NCBI RefSeq assembly: GCF_004786015.1
Contig: NZ_CP032096.1
Location: 1,860,001-1,924,000 of the forward strand
Direction: 5' to 3'
Length of the DNA: 64,000 nucleotides
Source of the DNA: Hydrogenovibrio crunogenus
Lineage (GTDB): Bacteria; Pseudomonadota; Gammaproteobacteria; Thiomicrospirales; Thiomicrospiraceae
Shown here: positions 53,618-63,347 of the stretch, in pieces
How positions within the stretch are numbered: position 1 is the stretch's first letter
How the letters are laid out: the number at the start of each line of letters is the position of its first letter
Made by a program: the position numbers and the translations under genes
The notes under the pieces: generated by a model
Told to the model about the DNA's origin: nothing
Seen by the model: only the letters and a program-made list of their open reading frames with translations
Databases searched by the model: none

Positions 53618-55099
53618 ATGAAACAAATCCAGTTCAAGCTGAATGCAACCACCGATTTAAAGTCTTTCGACACACTTATTTTACCGGTATTTGACCAAGG
53701 CCAAAGCACGCAATTAGCGAAAGAAACTCATCTCCTAGAATTAACTCAGGCTTTGTTCAATCAAGGTGACTTCTTAGCAAAACCAGGCCAGACTCAAATG
53801 ATTTTCCAACCTGCAAACATTGATTGCGCACGTTTGTTATTGGTGGGCATGGGAAACGCTGAAACATTAACGGTTAAAAATTATCTTGATAGCTTGAATG
53901 CTGCAGCTAAAGCACTGGACAATTCAGGTGCGGTTAATGTACTTAACACGTTAATTGAATGTATTCCTGCTAAAAACGACCAGGCCTGGGCAATTTACCA
54001 AAACACCTTGGCATTCCAGCGCAGCATTTATGATTATGAACATGAAAGCCGCAACAAAAAAACTCCCAAAGATCCAAAACTTAACAGCATGACTTATGCA
54101 GCTGAGACAACAGTGGAGAATGAAAAAGCCGTAACTCAGGCACAAGCTTCAGCATTGGGTATGGCATTGACTCAAGATTTGGCCAACATGCCAAGTAACT
54201 ATTGCACCCCGACGTACCTTGCAGAAACAGCAGAAAAGATGGCACAAACCTACGGTTTTGACGTCAATATTCTGGAACAAGATGAAATGATTCAGATGGG
54301 AATGGGGTCTTTTATGGCGGTCGCACAAGGCGCTCACACGCCTCCTAAGATGATCTGTCTTTCTTATCAAGGCTCGGATGCTTCAGAAGCACCGATTGCC
54401 CTAGTGGGTAAAGGGGTGACATTTGACACTGGAGGTATTTCACTCAAACCTGGCGAAGCTATGGATGAAATGAAATATGACATGGGTGGCGCGGCGACAG
54501 TGCTAGGTGTCTTTGAAGCACTAGGACGTTTAAAACCAAAACTCAATGTCGTTGCGGTCATTCCGTCTACGGAAAACATGCCTGCAGGCAACGCCATCAA
54601 GCCGGGAGATGTCGTTAAATCCCTATCTGGCCAAACCATTGAAATACTCAATACCGATGCAGAAGGCCGTTTGATTTTATGTGATGCATTAACTTATGCG
54701 CAACAAACCTATAAACCAAGTAAGATTATTGATATGGCAACCTTGACAGGGGCTTGCATTATTGCACTGGGTCATCAAATGTCAGCCGTATTAGGGAATG
54801 ATCAAACCTTGGTGGATGCACTTGTCGCTTCCGGCCAGAAGACTTATGATCGTTTTTGGCAAATGCCGTTAAGCGAAGAGTACGATGAACAGCTTAAATC
54901 AAACTTTGCAGACATGGCAAACATTGGCGGCCGTGCTGCCGGCACCATCACAGCGGCTCAATTTCTAGCTCGATTCACAAAAGAAGTAGATTGGGCACAT
55001 TTGGATATTGCTGGCACCGCCTGGATCAGCGGAAAAGATAAAGGGGCAACTGGGCGCCCAGTGCCTGCATTGGTTGATTTCTTACTTGAGCAAATTTGA
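53618..55099 (+). CDS. pepA: Leucyl aminopeptidase
   Basis: A 493-residue cytoplasmic aminopeptidase, M17 family. The metal and catalytic region is VGKGVTFDTGGISLKPGEAMDEMKYDMGGAA and the invariant NTDAEGRLILCDAL. It is a hexameric di-zinc enzyme; in some bacteria PepA also binds DNA in recombination and regulation. It carries an exact repeat copy (NDQAWAIY). The holC start overlaps its stop by one base (TGATG). Confidence 0.96.
   Translation: MKQIQFKLNATTDLKSFDTLILPVFDQGQSTQLAKETHLLELTQALFNQGDFLAKPGQTQMIFQPANIDCARLLLVGMGNAETLTVKNYLDSLNAAAKALDNSGAVNVLNTLIECIPAKNDQAWAIYQNTLAFQRSIYDYEHESRNKKTPKDPKLNSMTYAAETTVENEKAVTQAQASALGMALTQDLANMPSNYCTPTYLAETAEKMAQTYGFDVNILEQDEMIQMGMGSFMAVAQGAHTPPKMICLSYQGSDASEAPIALVGKGVTFDTGGISLKPGEAMDEMKYDMGGAATVLGVFEALGRLKPKLNVVAVIPSTENMPAGNAIKPGDVVKSLSGQTIEILNTDAEGRLILCDALTYAQQTYKPSKIIDMATLTGACIIALGHQMSAVLGNDQTLVDALVASGQKTYDRFWQMPLSEEYDEQLKSNFADMANIGGRAAGTITAAQFLARFTKEVDWAHLDIAGTAWISGKDKGATGRPVPALVDFLLEQI
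53980..53989. repeat. CCAGGCCTGG repeat
   Basis: Exact copy in pepA, read Gln-Ala-Trp (NDQAWAIYQ). The flanks AAAAACGA and GCAATTT follow the extended pattern. Confidence 0.8.
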
Positions 55100-55539
55100 T
55101 GACCGCAACCCCTCCTCTTGAAAAGGATGTCATTTTTTACGTATTGGGAACGAATACAGCCCAACAGCGAGAAGCCTTTATTGCCAAGCTGGTCAACAAG
55201 ATACATCGTGAAAAACGCCTGTGTGATATTCGGTTTGCCAGCGAGGAGGAAATGACACGCTTCGACTTATCCTTATGGCAATACCACCCCGAAGCGTTCA
55301 TTCCCCACAGCGTGCAACAGACTGTTCAAGCGCCTATTCAACTGTGGATGGGTCAGGTAGCGAGCCCATGCCAAGACGTTCTATTAAATGTTCATCCTGA
55401 TTTTCCACAAAACTTTCAGCTTTATAACCGTACAATTGAAGTGTTAGATCAAACAGAACATTTAATTCAAATGGGGCGTGAGCGCTGGAAAGCTTATAAA
55501 AAAGAAGGATTAGAGCCGACCGTTCACAAAATAAAATAA
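55099..55539 (+). CDS. holC: DNA polymerase III chi subunit
   Basis: A 146-residue protein with an ATG at 55099. Motifs of chi: DVIFYVLGTNTAQQREAFIAKLVNKI, then LWQYHPEAFIPHSVQQ, and VLLNVHPDFPQNFQLYNRTIEVLDQ. Chi links the clamp loader to single-strand binding protein. It follows pepA as in most relatives; valS, which usually comes next, is absent here and pilT follows instead. A weak hairpin (55543-55562) lies in the gap after it. Confidence 0.93.
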   Translation: MTATPPLEKDVIFYVLGTNTAQQREAFIAKLVNKIHREKRLCDIRFASEEEMTRFDLSLWQYHPEAFIPHSVQQTVQAPIQLWMGQVASPCQDVLLNVHPDFPQNFQLYNRTIEVLDQTEHLIQMGRERWKAYKKEGLEPTVHKIK

Positions 55540-55597
55540 ACTGAAACCTAGAAGAGTTTCAGATTTGCTCGATTCATGAGGCGATTGAAGGAAGCTT

Positions 55598-56635
55598 ATG
55601 GATATTACACAGTTATTAGAGTTCAGTGTGCAACAAAAGGCATCGGACTTACACCTTTCTGCCGGAACGGCTCCTATGCTTCGTTCTGACGGCGATATGC
55701 GTCGTATAGATTTGCCTGAACTCGATGCTAAGACCCTTCAAAACATGCTCTATCAGATCATGTCCAAACCGCAACAAGAACAGTTTGAAACGGCGTTTGA
55801 AATTGATTTTTCTTATGAATTGCCCAATATTGCCCGATTTCGGGTCAACATTTTTCAACAAAACCGAGGCATGAGTGCTGTATTTCGGACGATTCCGAAC
55901 AAGGTCATGACATTTGAAGAACTCAATGCTCCGGAAATATTGAAGGAAATCGCCCAAACCCCACGTGGCATTGTCTTGGTGACCGGACCGACTGGCTCGG
56001 GTAAATCAACCACTCTTGCAGCTATGATTGATTTTATTAACGAAACCCAGCAAGCGCATATTCTCACCATTGAAGACCCAATTGAATTTATACATCAACC
56101 TAAAAATGCTCTCATCAACCAACGAGAAGTCCATCGAGACACGCACCACTTCAGCAATGCATTACGATCAGCCTTACGTGAGGATCCCGATGTCATTTTG
56201 GTCGGTGAAATGCGAGACCTGGAAACCATCAGCTTGGCATTAACCGCTGCTGAAACCGGCCATTTAGTACTCGCGACACTTCATACCAGCTCGGCAGCAA
56301 AATCCATTGACCGAATCATCGATGCCTTTCCAGCAGGTGAAAAAAACATGGTTCGCTCAATGCTTTCAGAATCTTTAAAAGCGGTGATTTCTCAAACCCT
56401 ATTGAAAAAACAAAACGGTGGGCGAGTGGCTGCACATGAAATTTTATTGGGCTCTCCTGCCATCCGAAACCTTATTCGGGAAGATAAAGTCCCTCAAATG
56501 TATTCCGTTATTCAAACCTCAAATAAACTTGGTATGCAGACGTTGGATCAGGATTTGCAACGTCTGGTCAAAAATGGAATCGTGAATAAAGAAATTGCTC
56601 GCAGTAAGGCAGTGAACAAAACCGATTTCTTATGA
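55598..56635 (+). CDS. pilT: PilT, type IV pilus retraction ATPase
   Basis: A 345-residue hexameric ATPase. It starts MDITQLLEFSVQQKASDLHLSAG, then Walker A VLVTGPTGSGKSTTLAAM near residue 130, LTIEDPIEFIH, Walker B DVILVGEMRDLET and the His box LVLATLHTSSAAKSIDR. AIRNLIREDKVPQMYSVIQT near the C-terminus is the PilT retraction motif and separates it from PilU and PilB. It powers pilus retraction, twitching and, in many species, DNA uptake. This implies a classical type IV pilus as well as the Tad pilus. Confidence 0.96.
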   Translation: MDITQLLEFSVQQKASDLHLSAGTAPMLRSDGDMRRIDLPELDAKTLQNMLYQIMSKPQQEQFETAFEIDFSYELPNIARFRVNIFQQNRGMSAVFRTIPNKVMTFEELNAPEILKEIAQTPRGIVLVTGPTGSGKSTTLAAMIDFINETQQAHILTIEDPIEFIHQPKNALINQREVHRDTHHFSNALRSALREDPDVILVGEMRDLETISLALTAAETGHLVLATLHTSSAAKSIDRIIDAFPAGEKNMVRSMLSESLKAVISQTLLKKQNGGRVAAHEILLGSPAIRNLIREDKVPQMYSVIQTSNKLGMQTLDQDLQRLVKNGIVNKEIARSKAVNKTDFL

Positions 56636-56750
56636 TTTTTTTGTTTTGATAAAAATAAATAGACGTAATAAAAAAATTTGAACACGTAAGTTGTTCTAAG
56701 CTTTAAAATAGACCAACTCAAAACAAAAGAATTTAAGAACCCATTCAATC

Positions 56751-57665
56751 ATGAATATTAGCCTGCAAACCGTGTACAGTGTGTCAATTAAGCCTTTTAT
56801 CTTCAGTTTTATTGGATTGCTGTTAACGACACCGCATGCGTTTGCATCCATTCCTGCCATGCCATCAGGAGATAAGAAAGTCATTCAAGACTTTTGTAAA
56901 GACCTGTCTAAAAAGCTCCGCACAGTCAAGTATCAAAAATGTTTAGAATTAGGTTTAAACGAAAGTCACCTCTACCAGAGTACCGAAAAACGCCCTTTAA
57001 CCTATAGAGAAGTACTCCCTTCTTCTTCCATGCCCCCTAAAGGCCGCATTTTATTTATCGGCGGTATCCACGGTGATGAATACGCCGCCATCAGTTTAAC
57101 TTATCTTTGGCTACAAACCTTACTAAAACAAGGAACAGAGACAGGCTATCACTGGTTGTTTTTACCTTTAGCCAATCCGGATGGTTTATTTAAAAACCCT
57201 GCAACCCGTCCCAATGCTAACTCAGTTGACCTGAACCGTAATTTCCCCTCGCCTGACTGGGATGAGCTGGCTTTACGTACCTGGAAGAATCACTATCATA
57301 GAAATAAACGTCGTTACCCAGGTCCTTTTGCTAATAGTGAACCGGAAACACAATGGTTGGTTGAATTGATTGAACGTTTCCAGCCGAACGCGATTATTTC
57401 TATCCACGCGCCCTATGGTTTGCTCGATTATGATGGACCCGAACACGCACAGCCAAATAAAATCGGCCACTTGAAGCATCGCGCTTTAGGAACTTACCCC
57501 GGTTCTTTAGGGCGTTATGCTGGTGAACATCTAAACATCCCCGTATTAACATTGGAATTGAAATCGGCTGGCAGAATGCCTAAAGACTCCGAGATTCAAC
57601 ATATGCTACAAGACTTGGAAAATTGGGTCGCAGAAAAGATTAAACAAAATGACTGGGATTTATAA
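56751..57665 (+). CDS. M14-family murein peptide amidase-like carboxypeptidase
   Basis: A 304-residue exported zinc peptidase. An N-terminal signal (about 14-33, ending HAFASI) precedes the domain. The zinc site is in IGGIHGDEYAAISLTYL (His near 107, Glu near 110) with a later His in ISIHAPYGLLDYDG, the substrate Arg is in DLNRNFPSPDW, and the general-base Glu is in LTLELKSAG. It resembles MpaA, which trims murein tripeptides, but with a signal peptide. Next to an L,D-transpeptidase, a peptidoglycan role is probable. Confidence 0.85.
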   Translation: MNISLQTVYSVSIKPFIFSFIGLLLTTPHAFASIPAMPSGDKKVIQDFCKDLSKKLRTVKYQKCLELGLNESHLYQSTEKRPLTYREVLPSSSMPPKGRILFIGGIHGDEYAAISLTYLWLQTLLKQGTETGYHWLFLPLANPDGLFKNPATRPNANSVDLNRNFPSPDWDELALRTWKNHYHRNKRRYPGPFANSEPETQWLVELIERFQPNAIISIHAPYGLLDYDGPEHAQPNKIGHLKHRALGTYPGSLGRYAGEHLNIPVLTLELKSAGRMPKDSEIQHMLQDLENWVAEKIKQNDWDL

Positions 57666-57741
57666 TAACGTGAAGCGCGACTCCAAAAACGTTCTCACAT
57701 CATCAAACCTTTTTTGAAGCACAGACACTAAAAGATATGGG

Positions 57742-58869
57742 TTAAGAAACCTGCGGACCCACTTTTGATTTTTGAAAAGTCTCGTAGACCATTTGCCAAC
57801 TTCCGCTAACCCCTTGTCTTTGCCAGTATTGCTCAACCAGTTTGCCACCTTTAACAGGGAAACTGACATAATAAACCCCCTGCTCTCCAGGATAGGCAAA
57901 CACGCTTACACGAGACCAATCGACTTGATAATTCTGCTGTGAACGCAACCATTGATTGATTTGGGACAACACTTGCTGCTTATCTTCATAATTACGATCA
58001 ATCAAACTACGCTGTGCACTTTGAGCAATAATAACAGGTGTAGCAGGTGCCAAACGATATTGGTAAATCAAAGTTTGCATGGCAGGGTTATTCAATACCA
58101 CACATCCTCGGCTCGCTAGAGGAGGACGGCTATACGTGCTTCGAGGTGTGCCGTGTAACCAGATTCCTGAACCGGTTCGACCTTTTTGCTTGTCCCAACT
58201 ATTCGGGTAATTTAAGGTTAAGGCCGCAACGCCGTACAACTCAGGTAACTTTGAATCGGATAATTCTTTTTCAACTTTGTAAATGCCAATGGGCGTCTTC
58301 AGGTCGCCACGGACCTGTTTACCCACGCCTTTTTGCCCAATTGACACATAATAGTTCGCCACTTCTTCATAGCCGTTTTCATTTTTTTGATACAAGTACA
58401 GTCGGTGTGCGGCAGAATCGACAATCACTAAATAAGGCTCATGACTAGTTTTCAAAACATACTGAGCCAATAAAGCATCCCAATCTCCTCGGGAACGTTC
58501 AAGATCGGCTTTTCGTTGCCAGCGTACTTTTGCTTCCGATAACAAGGCATTGGATTTGCGAGCATGCGCGGTTCTTTTTTGAGTCACCCATTCGGATTTC
58601 CCAGCTTTAATCGCATATAAATCGGCTTTCATCAACTGAGCCAGCTGGTACTTCGGCATATTTTTAGCCAAATCCTGCATGTCGTAAAAAGCTTCATTAA
58701 ATGATAAATTCTTAATCGCGTTCAGACCGGTAATCAATTTTTTTTCGGGCAACGACACAAAATCTTCCGCCATACTGGCAGACCAAGGTAAGCAACAGAA
58801 AAACACCACTAAAAATGACCAGGCCTGGCAACTTTTACTTTCTCTGACTTTCTGCAAAAACCTATTCAT
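57742..58869 (-). CDS. L,D-transpeptidase (YkuD domain)
   Basis: A 375-residue exported protein, signal about residues 17-34 (ending SASMAED). The YkuD domain is central (about 130-275): LVIVDSAAHRLYLYQKN, KTPIGIYKVEKEL, GIWLHGTP and SRGCVVLNN with the catalytic Cys near 255. A C-terminal domain of about 90 residues follows. The enzyme cross-links peptidoglycan or attaches proteins to it. It overlaps the preceding TPR gene by eight bases, so they are a unit. Confidence 0.9.
   Translation of the reverse strand: MNRFLQKVRESKSCQAWSFLVVFFCCLPWSASMAEDFVSLPEKKLITGLNAIKNLSFNEAFYDMQDLAKNMPKYQLAQLMKADLYAIKAGKSEWVTQKRTAHARKSNALLSEAKVRWQRKADLERSRGDWDALLAQYVLKTSHEPYLVIVDSAAHRLYLYQKNENGYEEVANYYVSIGQKGVGKQVRGDLKTPIGIYKVEKELSDSKLPELYGVAALTLNYPNSWDKQKGRTGSGIWLHGTPRSTYSRPPLASRGCVVLNNPAMQTLIYQYRLAPATPVIIAQSAQRSLIDRNYEDKQQVLSQINQWLRSQQNYQVDWSRVSVFAYPGEQGVYYVSFPVKGGKLVEQYWQRQGVSGSWQMVYETFQKSKVGPQVS
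58819..58828. repeat. CCAGGCCTGG repeat
   Basis: Exact copy near the 5' end of the L,D-transpeptidase gene, read on the minus strand as Gln-Ala-Trp (SCQAWSFL) within the signal peptide region. Confidence 0.8.
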
Positions 58870-59677
58870 ATATCACATCTTCCTGCACAATTTTCCAGGT
58901 TTGATCTTGTTTTTGCCAAACCAGTTTTTTGCGAACTTTATCTTTAAAGGTATTGGATTCATAAGCCTGCCAAAAAGTCACTTGAATGGTATTTGGCGTT
59001 AAAGGCACAACCTGCACTTTATCTAATTGTATTTTAATATAACTAGGACGTTTTAGACTGCCTTTCCGACTGTTTGCCCAAGCTTGATGTGTCTTATAGC
59101 CTTCAGGTGCATAAGTCGAAACATAAAACCCTAAATAAGCTGATATATTTTGACTGGCCCATGCTGCACGCCAGCGTTCAACCAAATCCGCCACTGTTTG
59201 CATATGACGCTCAACTTGCTTTAACTGGGATTTTTCAGGTGTTTTCAAGTCACTGCTGGCACTTAATATCCACCGTCCTTTTGGCAATGTAATCTCTGTC
59301 TTATCAAACACCGTTTGGTAAGCCAGTTGTGCCTGGTAAGCATAAATTTGATTTAAATTCTCACGTAAGGAAGCAATTCTCGGGTCGCCATCCAGTGCTG
59401 ACTCTAACACTTGTTGTGCTTTTTTATACTGCTGCTTTTTAATATATGCGACTGCAAGATTATTACTAACAGCTAAATCTTGCGGATAGGTTTTTAACAT
59501 CGACGTTAATATTGAAATGGTTTTTTCCATATTACCGGCTTGAGAAGCTTTGGCGGCTTGTTCAAATTGCGCTTGATAGGTATCACCCTCTGCAGCCCAA
59601 ACATTTATACTCGCTGTAAACGATAGTAGTAGTGTCGTTGCCAATACGATCAAATTCGATGTTTTTTGCACGCTCAT
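58862..59677 (-). CDS. Exported TPR protein with Cds6-like C-terminal domain
   Basis: A 271-residue protein. The signal ends near NVWAAE (about 29). TPR repeats at about 30-115 (LTSMLKTYPQDLAVSNNLAVAYIKKQQYKKAQQVLESAL) are followed by an NTF2/SnoaL-like domain (about 160-271: VERWRAAWASQNISAYLGFYV, then KKLVWQKQDQTWKIVQE). This is the Cds6-type domain often linked to L,D-transpeptidases. It probably assists the transpeptidase encoded next. Confidence 0.82.
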   Translation of the reverse strand: MSVQKTSNLIVLATTLLLSFTASINVWAAEGDTYQAQFEQAAKASQAGNMEKTISILTSMLKTYPQDLAVSNNLAVAYIKKQQYKKAQQVLESALDGDPRIASLRENLNQIYAYQAQLAYQTVFDKTEITLPKGRWILSASSDLKTPEKSQLKQVERHMQTVADLVERWRAAWASQNISAYLGFYVSTYAPEGYKTHQAWANSRKGSLKRPSYIKIQLDKVQVVPLTPNTIQVTFWQAYESNTFKDKVRKKLVWQKQDQTWKIVQEDVIYE

Positions 59678-59826
59678 TTAATTCTTTTTAATCCTGTTTC
59701 TTCGTTTACCCGCTTCTGACGAGTGTGTTTGAACTGATTCGGTTCATTTTTTCATAAACTCACCTTTCGAATCAATCACTTATTTTAAGGGATTTCATGT
59801 GTAATTTATTCAAAAAACAATCTATT

Positions 59827-61863
59827 TTAACGTAAATCCCCTACCCCAACCATAGAACTTTTTAAACGTTTTAGATCGTCACGCAATTTTGCGGCCAACT
59901 CAAAATCCAAATCTTTGGCGGCTTGGTACATTTGTTTTTCCATACGTTTGATTTCAGACGCCAATTGCGCGGGGGTCATACGTTGCATTTCCTGTGACGA
60001 ATACTCCCCATCCGCCTCGGCTGATTTGAGTTTTGCAGCGGATGCACCCGGCTTAGGCGCATAAGGCGAATCTTCCAAAATATCGGTTATTTTTTTGTTC
60101 AGTTTCTGCGGTGTAATACCCTGTTCCGTATTATGCTGAATCTGTTTGGCACGACGTCTTTCCGTTTCCTCGATCGCTTTCTGCATCGATTGGGTGATTT
60201 TGTCGGCATACAAGATGGCTTTTCCGTCCACGTTTCTAGCGGCACGCCCAATCGTCTGAATCAAGGAGCGATCAGAACGCAAGAAACCTTCTTTATCGGC
60301 ATCTAAAATCGCAACCAAAGACACTTCGGGGATATCCAAGCCTTCTCTGAGCAAGTTAATCCCTACCAACACATCGAACTCTCCCAAGCGCAAATCACGA
60401 ATGATTTCAATACGCTCAACCGTATCAATATCCGAGTGTAAATAACGAACCCGAACATTATGCTCTTCAAGGTACTCGGTCAAGTTTTCAGCCATTCGCT
60501 TGGTCAGCGTAGTCACCAAAACACGCTCTTCTTTCTCAACGCGTAAACGAATTTCCCCTAACAAATCGTCCACTTGGGTCAATGCTGGGCGCACTTCCAA
60601 AACAGGATCCAATAAACCGGTCGGACGAACCACCTGTTCTACAATTTTGGACTCATGCTCCGCTTCATATTTGCCCGGCGTAGCAGACACAAAAATCGTC
60701 TGCGGCATAATTTTTTCAAACTCATCAAACCGCATTGGACGGTTATCCATCGCAGAAGGTAAGCGAAAACCAAAAGTGACCAAATTTTCTTTTCGAGAAC
60801 GATCCCCTTTGTACATCCCACCGATTTGAGGAATGGTCACGTGGCTTTCATCAATAAACATCAAAGCATTTTTAGGCAAGTAATCCAACAACGTTGGTGG
60901 CGGCTCACCAGAAGCTCTTCCGGAAAGATAACGGGAGTAATTTTCAATCCCTGAACAATAGCCTAATTCTGACATCATTTCTATGTCCAACCGTGTCCGT
61001 TCTTCTAAGCGTTGCGCTTCCACCAGTTTATTCAGGCTGCGCAGCTCTTCCAAACGACTGACCAACTCCACTTTGACTTGCTCAATGGTTTGTAACACAC
61101 GTTCTTTCGGGGTGACATAGTGCGACTTAGGGTAGACTGTCACCCGGGTTGGACGCGTTAACACCTCGCCTGTCAAAGGGTCAAACCAAGCCAGTGAATC
61201 GACCTCATCATCGAAAAGTTCAATACGAATGGCATATTCTTCAGCTTCTGCAGGAAAAACATCAATCACATCCCCGCGAACCCTAAAGCAACCTCGCCAA
61301 AGCTCTACATCGTTGCGGGTATATTGCATTGTGGTTAGTTGTTGCAAAATATCACGTTGAGAAACCGCATCGCCCAATCGCAATTGTAAAATCATTTTTA
61401 AATACTGATCCGGATCCCCTAACCCGTAGATGGCAGAGACCGTCGCAATCAAAACCACATCTTTCCGTTCCATCAACGCCTTGGTAGCAGACAATCGTAA
61501 TTGTTCAATCTGTTCATTGACGGAGGAATCTTTAGCAATATAGGTGTCAGAGGCTGGCACATAGGCTTCCGGCTGATAATAGTCATAATAAGAAACAAAG
61601 TATTCCACCGCATTGTACGGGAAAAAGCTTTTCATCTCACCATAGAGTTGCGCCGCCAGCGTTTTATTATGCGCCAGAATAATAGTGGGTCTTTGTACCT
61701 TGGCAATCACGTTCGCCATGGTAAACGTTTTACCGGATCCAGTTACCCCGAGTAAGGTTTGGAAAGCTTCACCGTCTTCCAACCCTTCCACCAGTTGTGC
61801 AATGGCGACCGGTTGATCCCCGGCGGGCTCATACTGAGAGACAATTTCAAATTTTTTTGCCAT
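59827..61863 (-). CDS. uvrB: UvrB, excinuclease ABC subunit B
   Basis: A 678-residue nucleotide excision repair helicase. Walker A is [18 protein letters not shown] (about 37-54), the beta-hairpin region [19 protein letters not shown], motif VSATPGKYE, motif [21 protein letters not shown] and motif [10 protein letters not shown]. The C-terminal UVR domain that binds UvrC is [30 protein letters not shown]. All parts are intact and length is normal. It stands alone, without lexA or uvrA nearby. Confidence 0.97.
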   Translation of the reverse strand: MAKKFEIVSQYEPAGDQPVAIAQLVEGLEDGEAFQTLLGVTGSGKTFTMANVIAKVQRPTIILAHNKTLAAQLYGEMKSFFPYNAVEYFVSYYDYYQPEAYVPASDTYIAKDSSVNEQIEQLRLSATKALMERKDVVLIATVSAIYGLGDPDQYLKMILQLRLGDAVSQRDILQQLTTMQYTRNDVELWRGCFRVRGDVIDVFPAEAEEYAIRIELFDDEVDSLAWFDPLTGEVLTRPTRVTVYPKSHYVTPKERVLQTIEQVKVELVSRLEELRSLNKLVEAQRLEERTRLDIEMMSELGYCSGIENYSRYLSGRASGEPPPTLLDYLPKNALMFIDESHVTIPQIGGMYKGDRSRKENLVTFGFRLPSAMDNRPMRFDEFEKIMPQTIFVSATPGKYEAEHESKIVEQVVRPTGLLDPVLEVRPALTQVDDLLGEIRLRVEKEERVLVTTLTKRMAENLTEYLEEHNVRVRYLHSDIDTVERIEIIRDLRLGEFDVLVGINLLREGLDIPEVSLVAILDADKEGFLRSDRSLIQTIGRAARNVDGKAILYADKITQSMQKAIEETERRRAKQIQHNTEQGITPQKLNKKITDILEDSPYAPKPGASAAKLKSAEADGEYSSQEMQRMTPAQLASEIKRMEKQMYQAAKDLDFELAAKLRDDLKRLKSSMVGVGDLR

Positions 61864-62122
61864 AGTAACGTATTTCTAACTCTTATCGATGCTGCTGAAA
61901 ACAAGTGTTTGTCATTAAAAATCAAGACTTGCGACCATTATGCTTACTTATTTAACGTTTTGCGCCAAGGTGACCGAATTTTCTCTTAAAAAAAAGCCCG
62001 TTTGGTTGTAAAATAACTGAAACATTTTACCTGAGAGCTGAACAGAACAAAACCGTGTATTTCGTGAAGCAATAACTCAATCTCACCAAAACACAGGATG
62101 AAACTGTACAGCAATCGCAAAC

Positions 62123-63328
62123 ATGAATGAGACCTTAAACATTATGTCCAGATTGTCTAATCGCGTTAATCGAGTCAAACCCTCTCTGACTTTAGTGATT
62201 TCTGCCAAAGCGGCAGAGCTGAAAAGAGCCGGAAAAGATATTATCAGCTTAGGTGCCGGGGAACCTGATTTCGATACCCCAGATCACATCAAATCGGCTG
62301 GTATCAGCGCAATTCAAAATGGACAGACTCGTTATACTGCCGTCGATGGCACACCGGAATTAAAAGGTGCCATTATTGAAAAATTCAAACGCGACAATAA
62401 CCTGACGTATGAAATGGATCAAATCCTGGTGTCCTCCGGTGGAAAACAAAGTTTTTATAACTTATGCCAGGGCTTGCTGAATGATGGCGATGAAGTTGTC
62501 ATTCCTGCACCTTACTGGGTGTCCTATCCTGACATGGCGCTTCTAGCAGGCGGTGAGCCAATCATTATCGAAGCTGATATAGAGCAAGGCTTTAAAATCA
62601 CTCCCGAACAATTAAAAGCGGCCATCACCCCTAAAACCAAAATGGTTGTGATTAACAGTCCGTCTAACCCGACTGGTGCTGTTTACACGGCAAGTGAATT
62701 GAAAGCACTGGGCGAAGTGTTACAACAATACCCGGACATTGTCATTGCCTCGGACGATATGTATGAACATATCCTACTCAATGACACCCCGTTTACAAAT
62801 ATTCTAGAAGTCTGCCCAGAGCTAACCGATAGAACCGTGGTTATGAATGGGGTTTCTAAAGCTTACTCAATGACCGGCTGGCGTATTGGATACGCCGGCG
62901 GTCCGAAAGACTTGATCGCAGCGATGCGAAAAGTTCAATCTCAAAGCACCTCAAACCCTTGCTCGATTTCACAGGCGGCTTCAACAGAAGCCCTGAATGG
63001 CCCACAGGATTGTATTGAAACCATGCTGACAGAGTTTAAAAAGCGCCATGAGTTTGTTGTGGAGCGCATCAACGAAATCCCAGGGTTTAAATGCATTCCG
63101 GCTGCAGGCGCTTTTTATGCCTTTATGGATGTGAAAGAGGCAATGAAACAAAAAGGGTATGAAACCGATGCCGATTTTGCGACCGCCATCCTAGAAGAAG
63201 TGGAAGTAGCTGCTGTTCCCGGTTCTGGATTTGGTGCTGAAGGTCATTTAAGGATTTCTTTCGCAACCAGCATGGTCAATTTGATTAATGCTTTGGATCG
63301 CATTGACAGCTTTATGAAAGACGCTTAA
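62123..63328 (+). CDS. Pyridoxal-phosphate aspartate aminotransferase, class I
   Basis: A 401-residue transaminase of fold type I. SRLSNRVNRVKPSLTLVISAKAAELKRAGKDIISLGAGEPDFDTP at the N-terminus, INSPSNPTGAVY, and the PLP lysine in GVSKAYSMTGWRIGYAGG (about residue 246) are typical of the AspC/AatA type of subgroup I-gamma. Aspartate and 2-oxoglutarate are the likely substrates; alanine or prephenate use cannot be ruled out. The ATG at 62144 is the family's normal start and may be used instead of 62123. A strong terminator follows. Confidence 0.9.
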   Translation: MNETLNIMSRLSNRVNRVKPSLTLVISAKAAELKRAGKDIISLGAGEPDFDTPDHIKSAGISAIQNGQTRYTAVDGTPELKGAIIEKFKRDNNLTYEMDQILVSSGGKQSFYNLCQGLLNDGDEVVIPAPYWVSYPDMALLAGGEPIIIEADIEQGFKITPEQLKAAITPKTKMVVINSPSNPTGAVYTASELKALGEVLQQYPDIVIASDDMYEHILLNDTPFTNILEVCPELTDRTVVMNGVSKAYSMTGWRIGYAGGPKDLIAAMRKVQSQSTSNPCSISQAASTEALNGPQDCIETMLTEFKKRHEFVVERINEIPGFKCIPAAGAFYAFMDVKEAMKQKGYETDADFATAILEEVEVAAVPGSGFGAEGHLRISFATSMVNLINALDRIDSFMKDA

Positions 63329-63347
63329 TCGTTTCATTGATAACAAT

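Noticed and set aside
55543-55562. Hairpin CTGAAAC/GTTTCAG after holC as a terminator
   Set aside because: The stem is short and AT-rich and is not followed by a T run; it is left out as a terminator.
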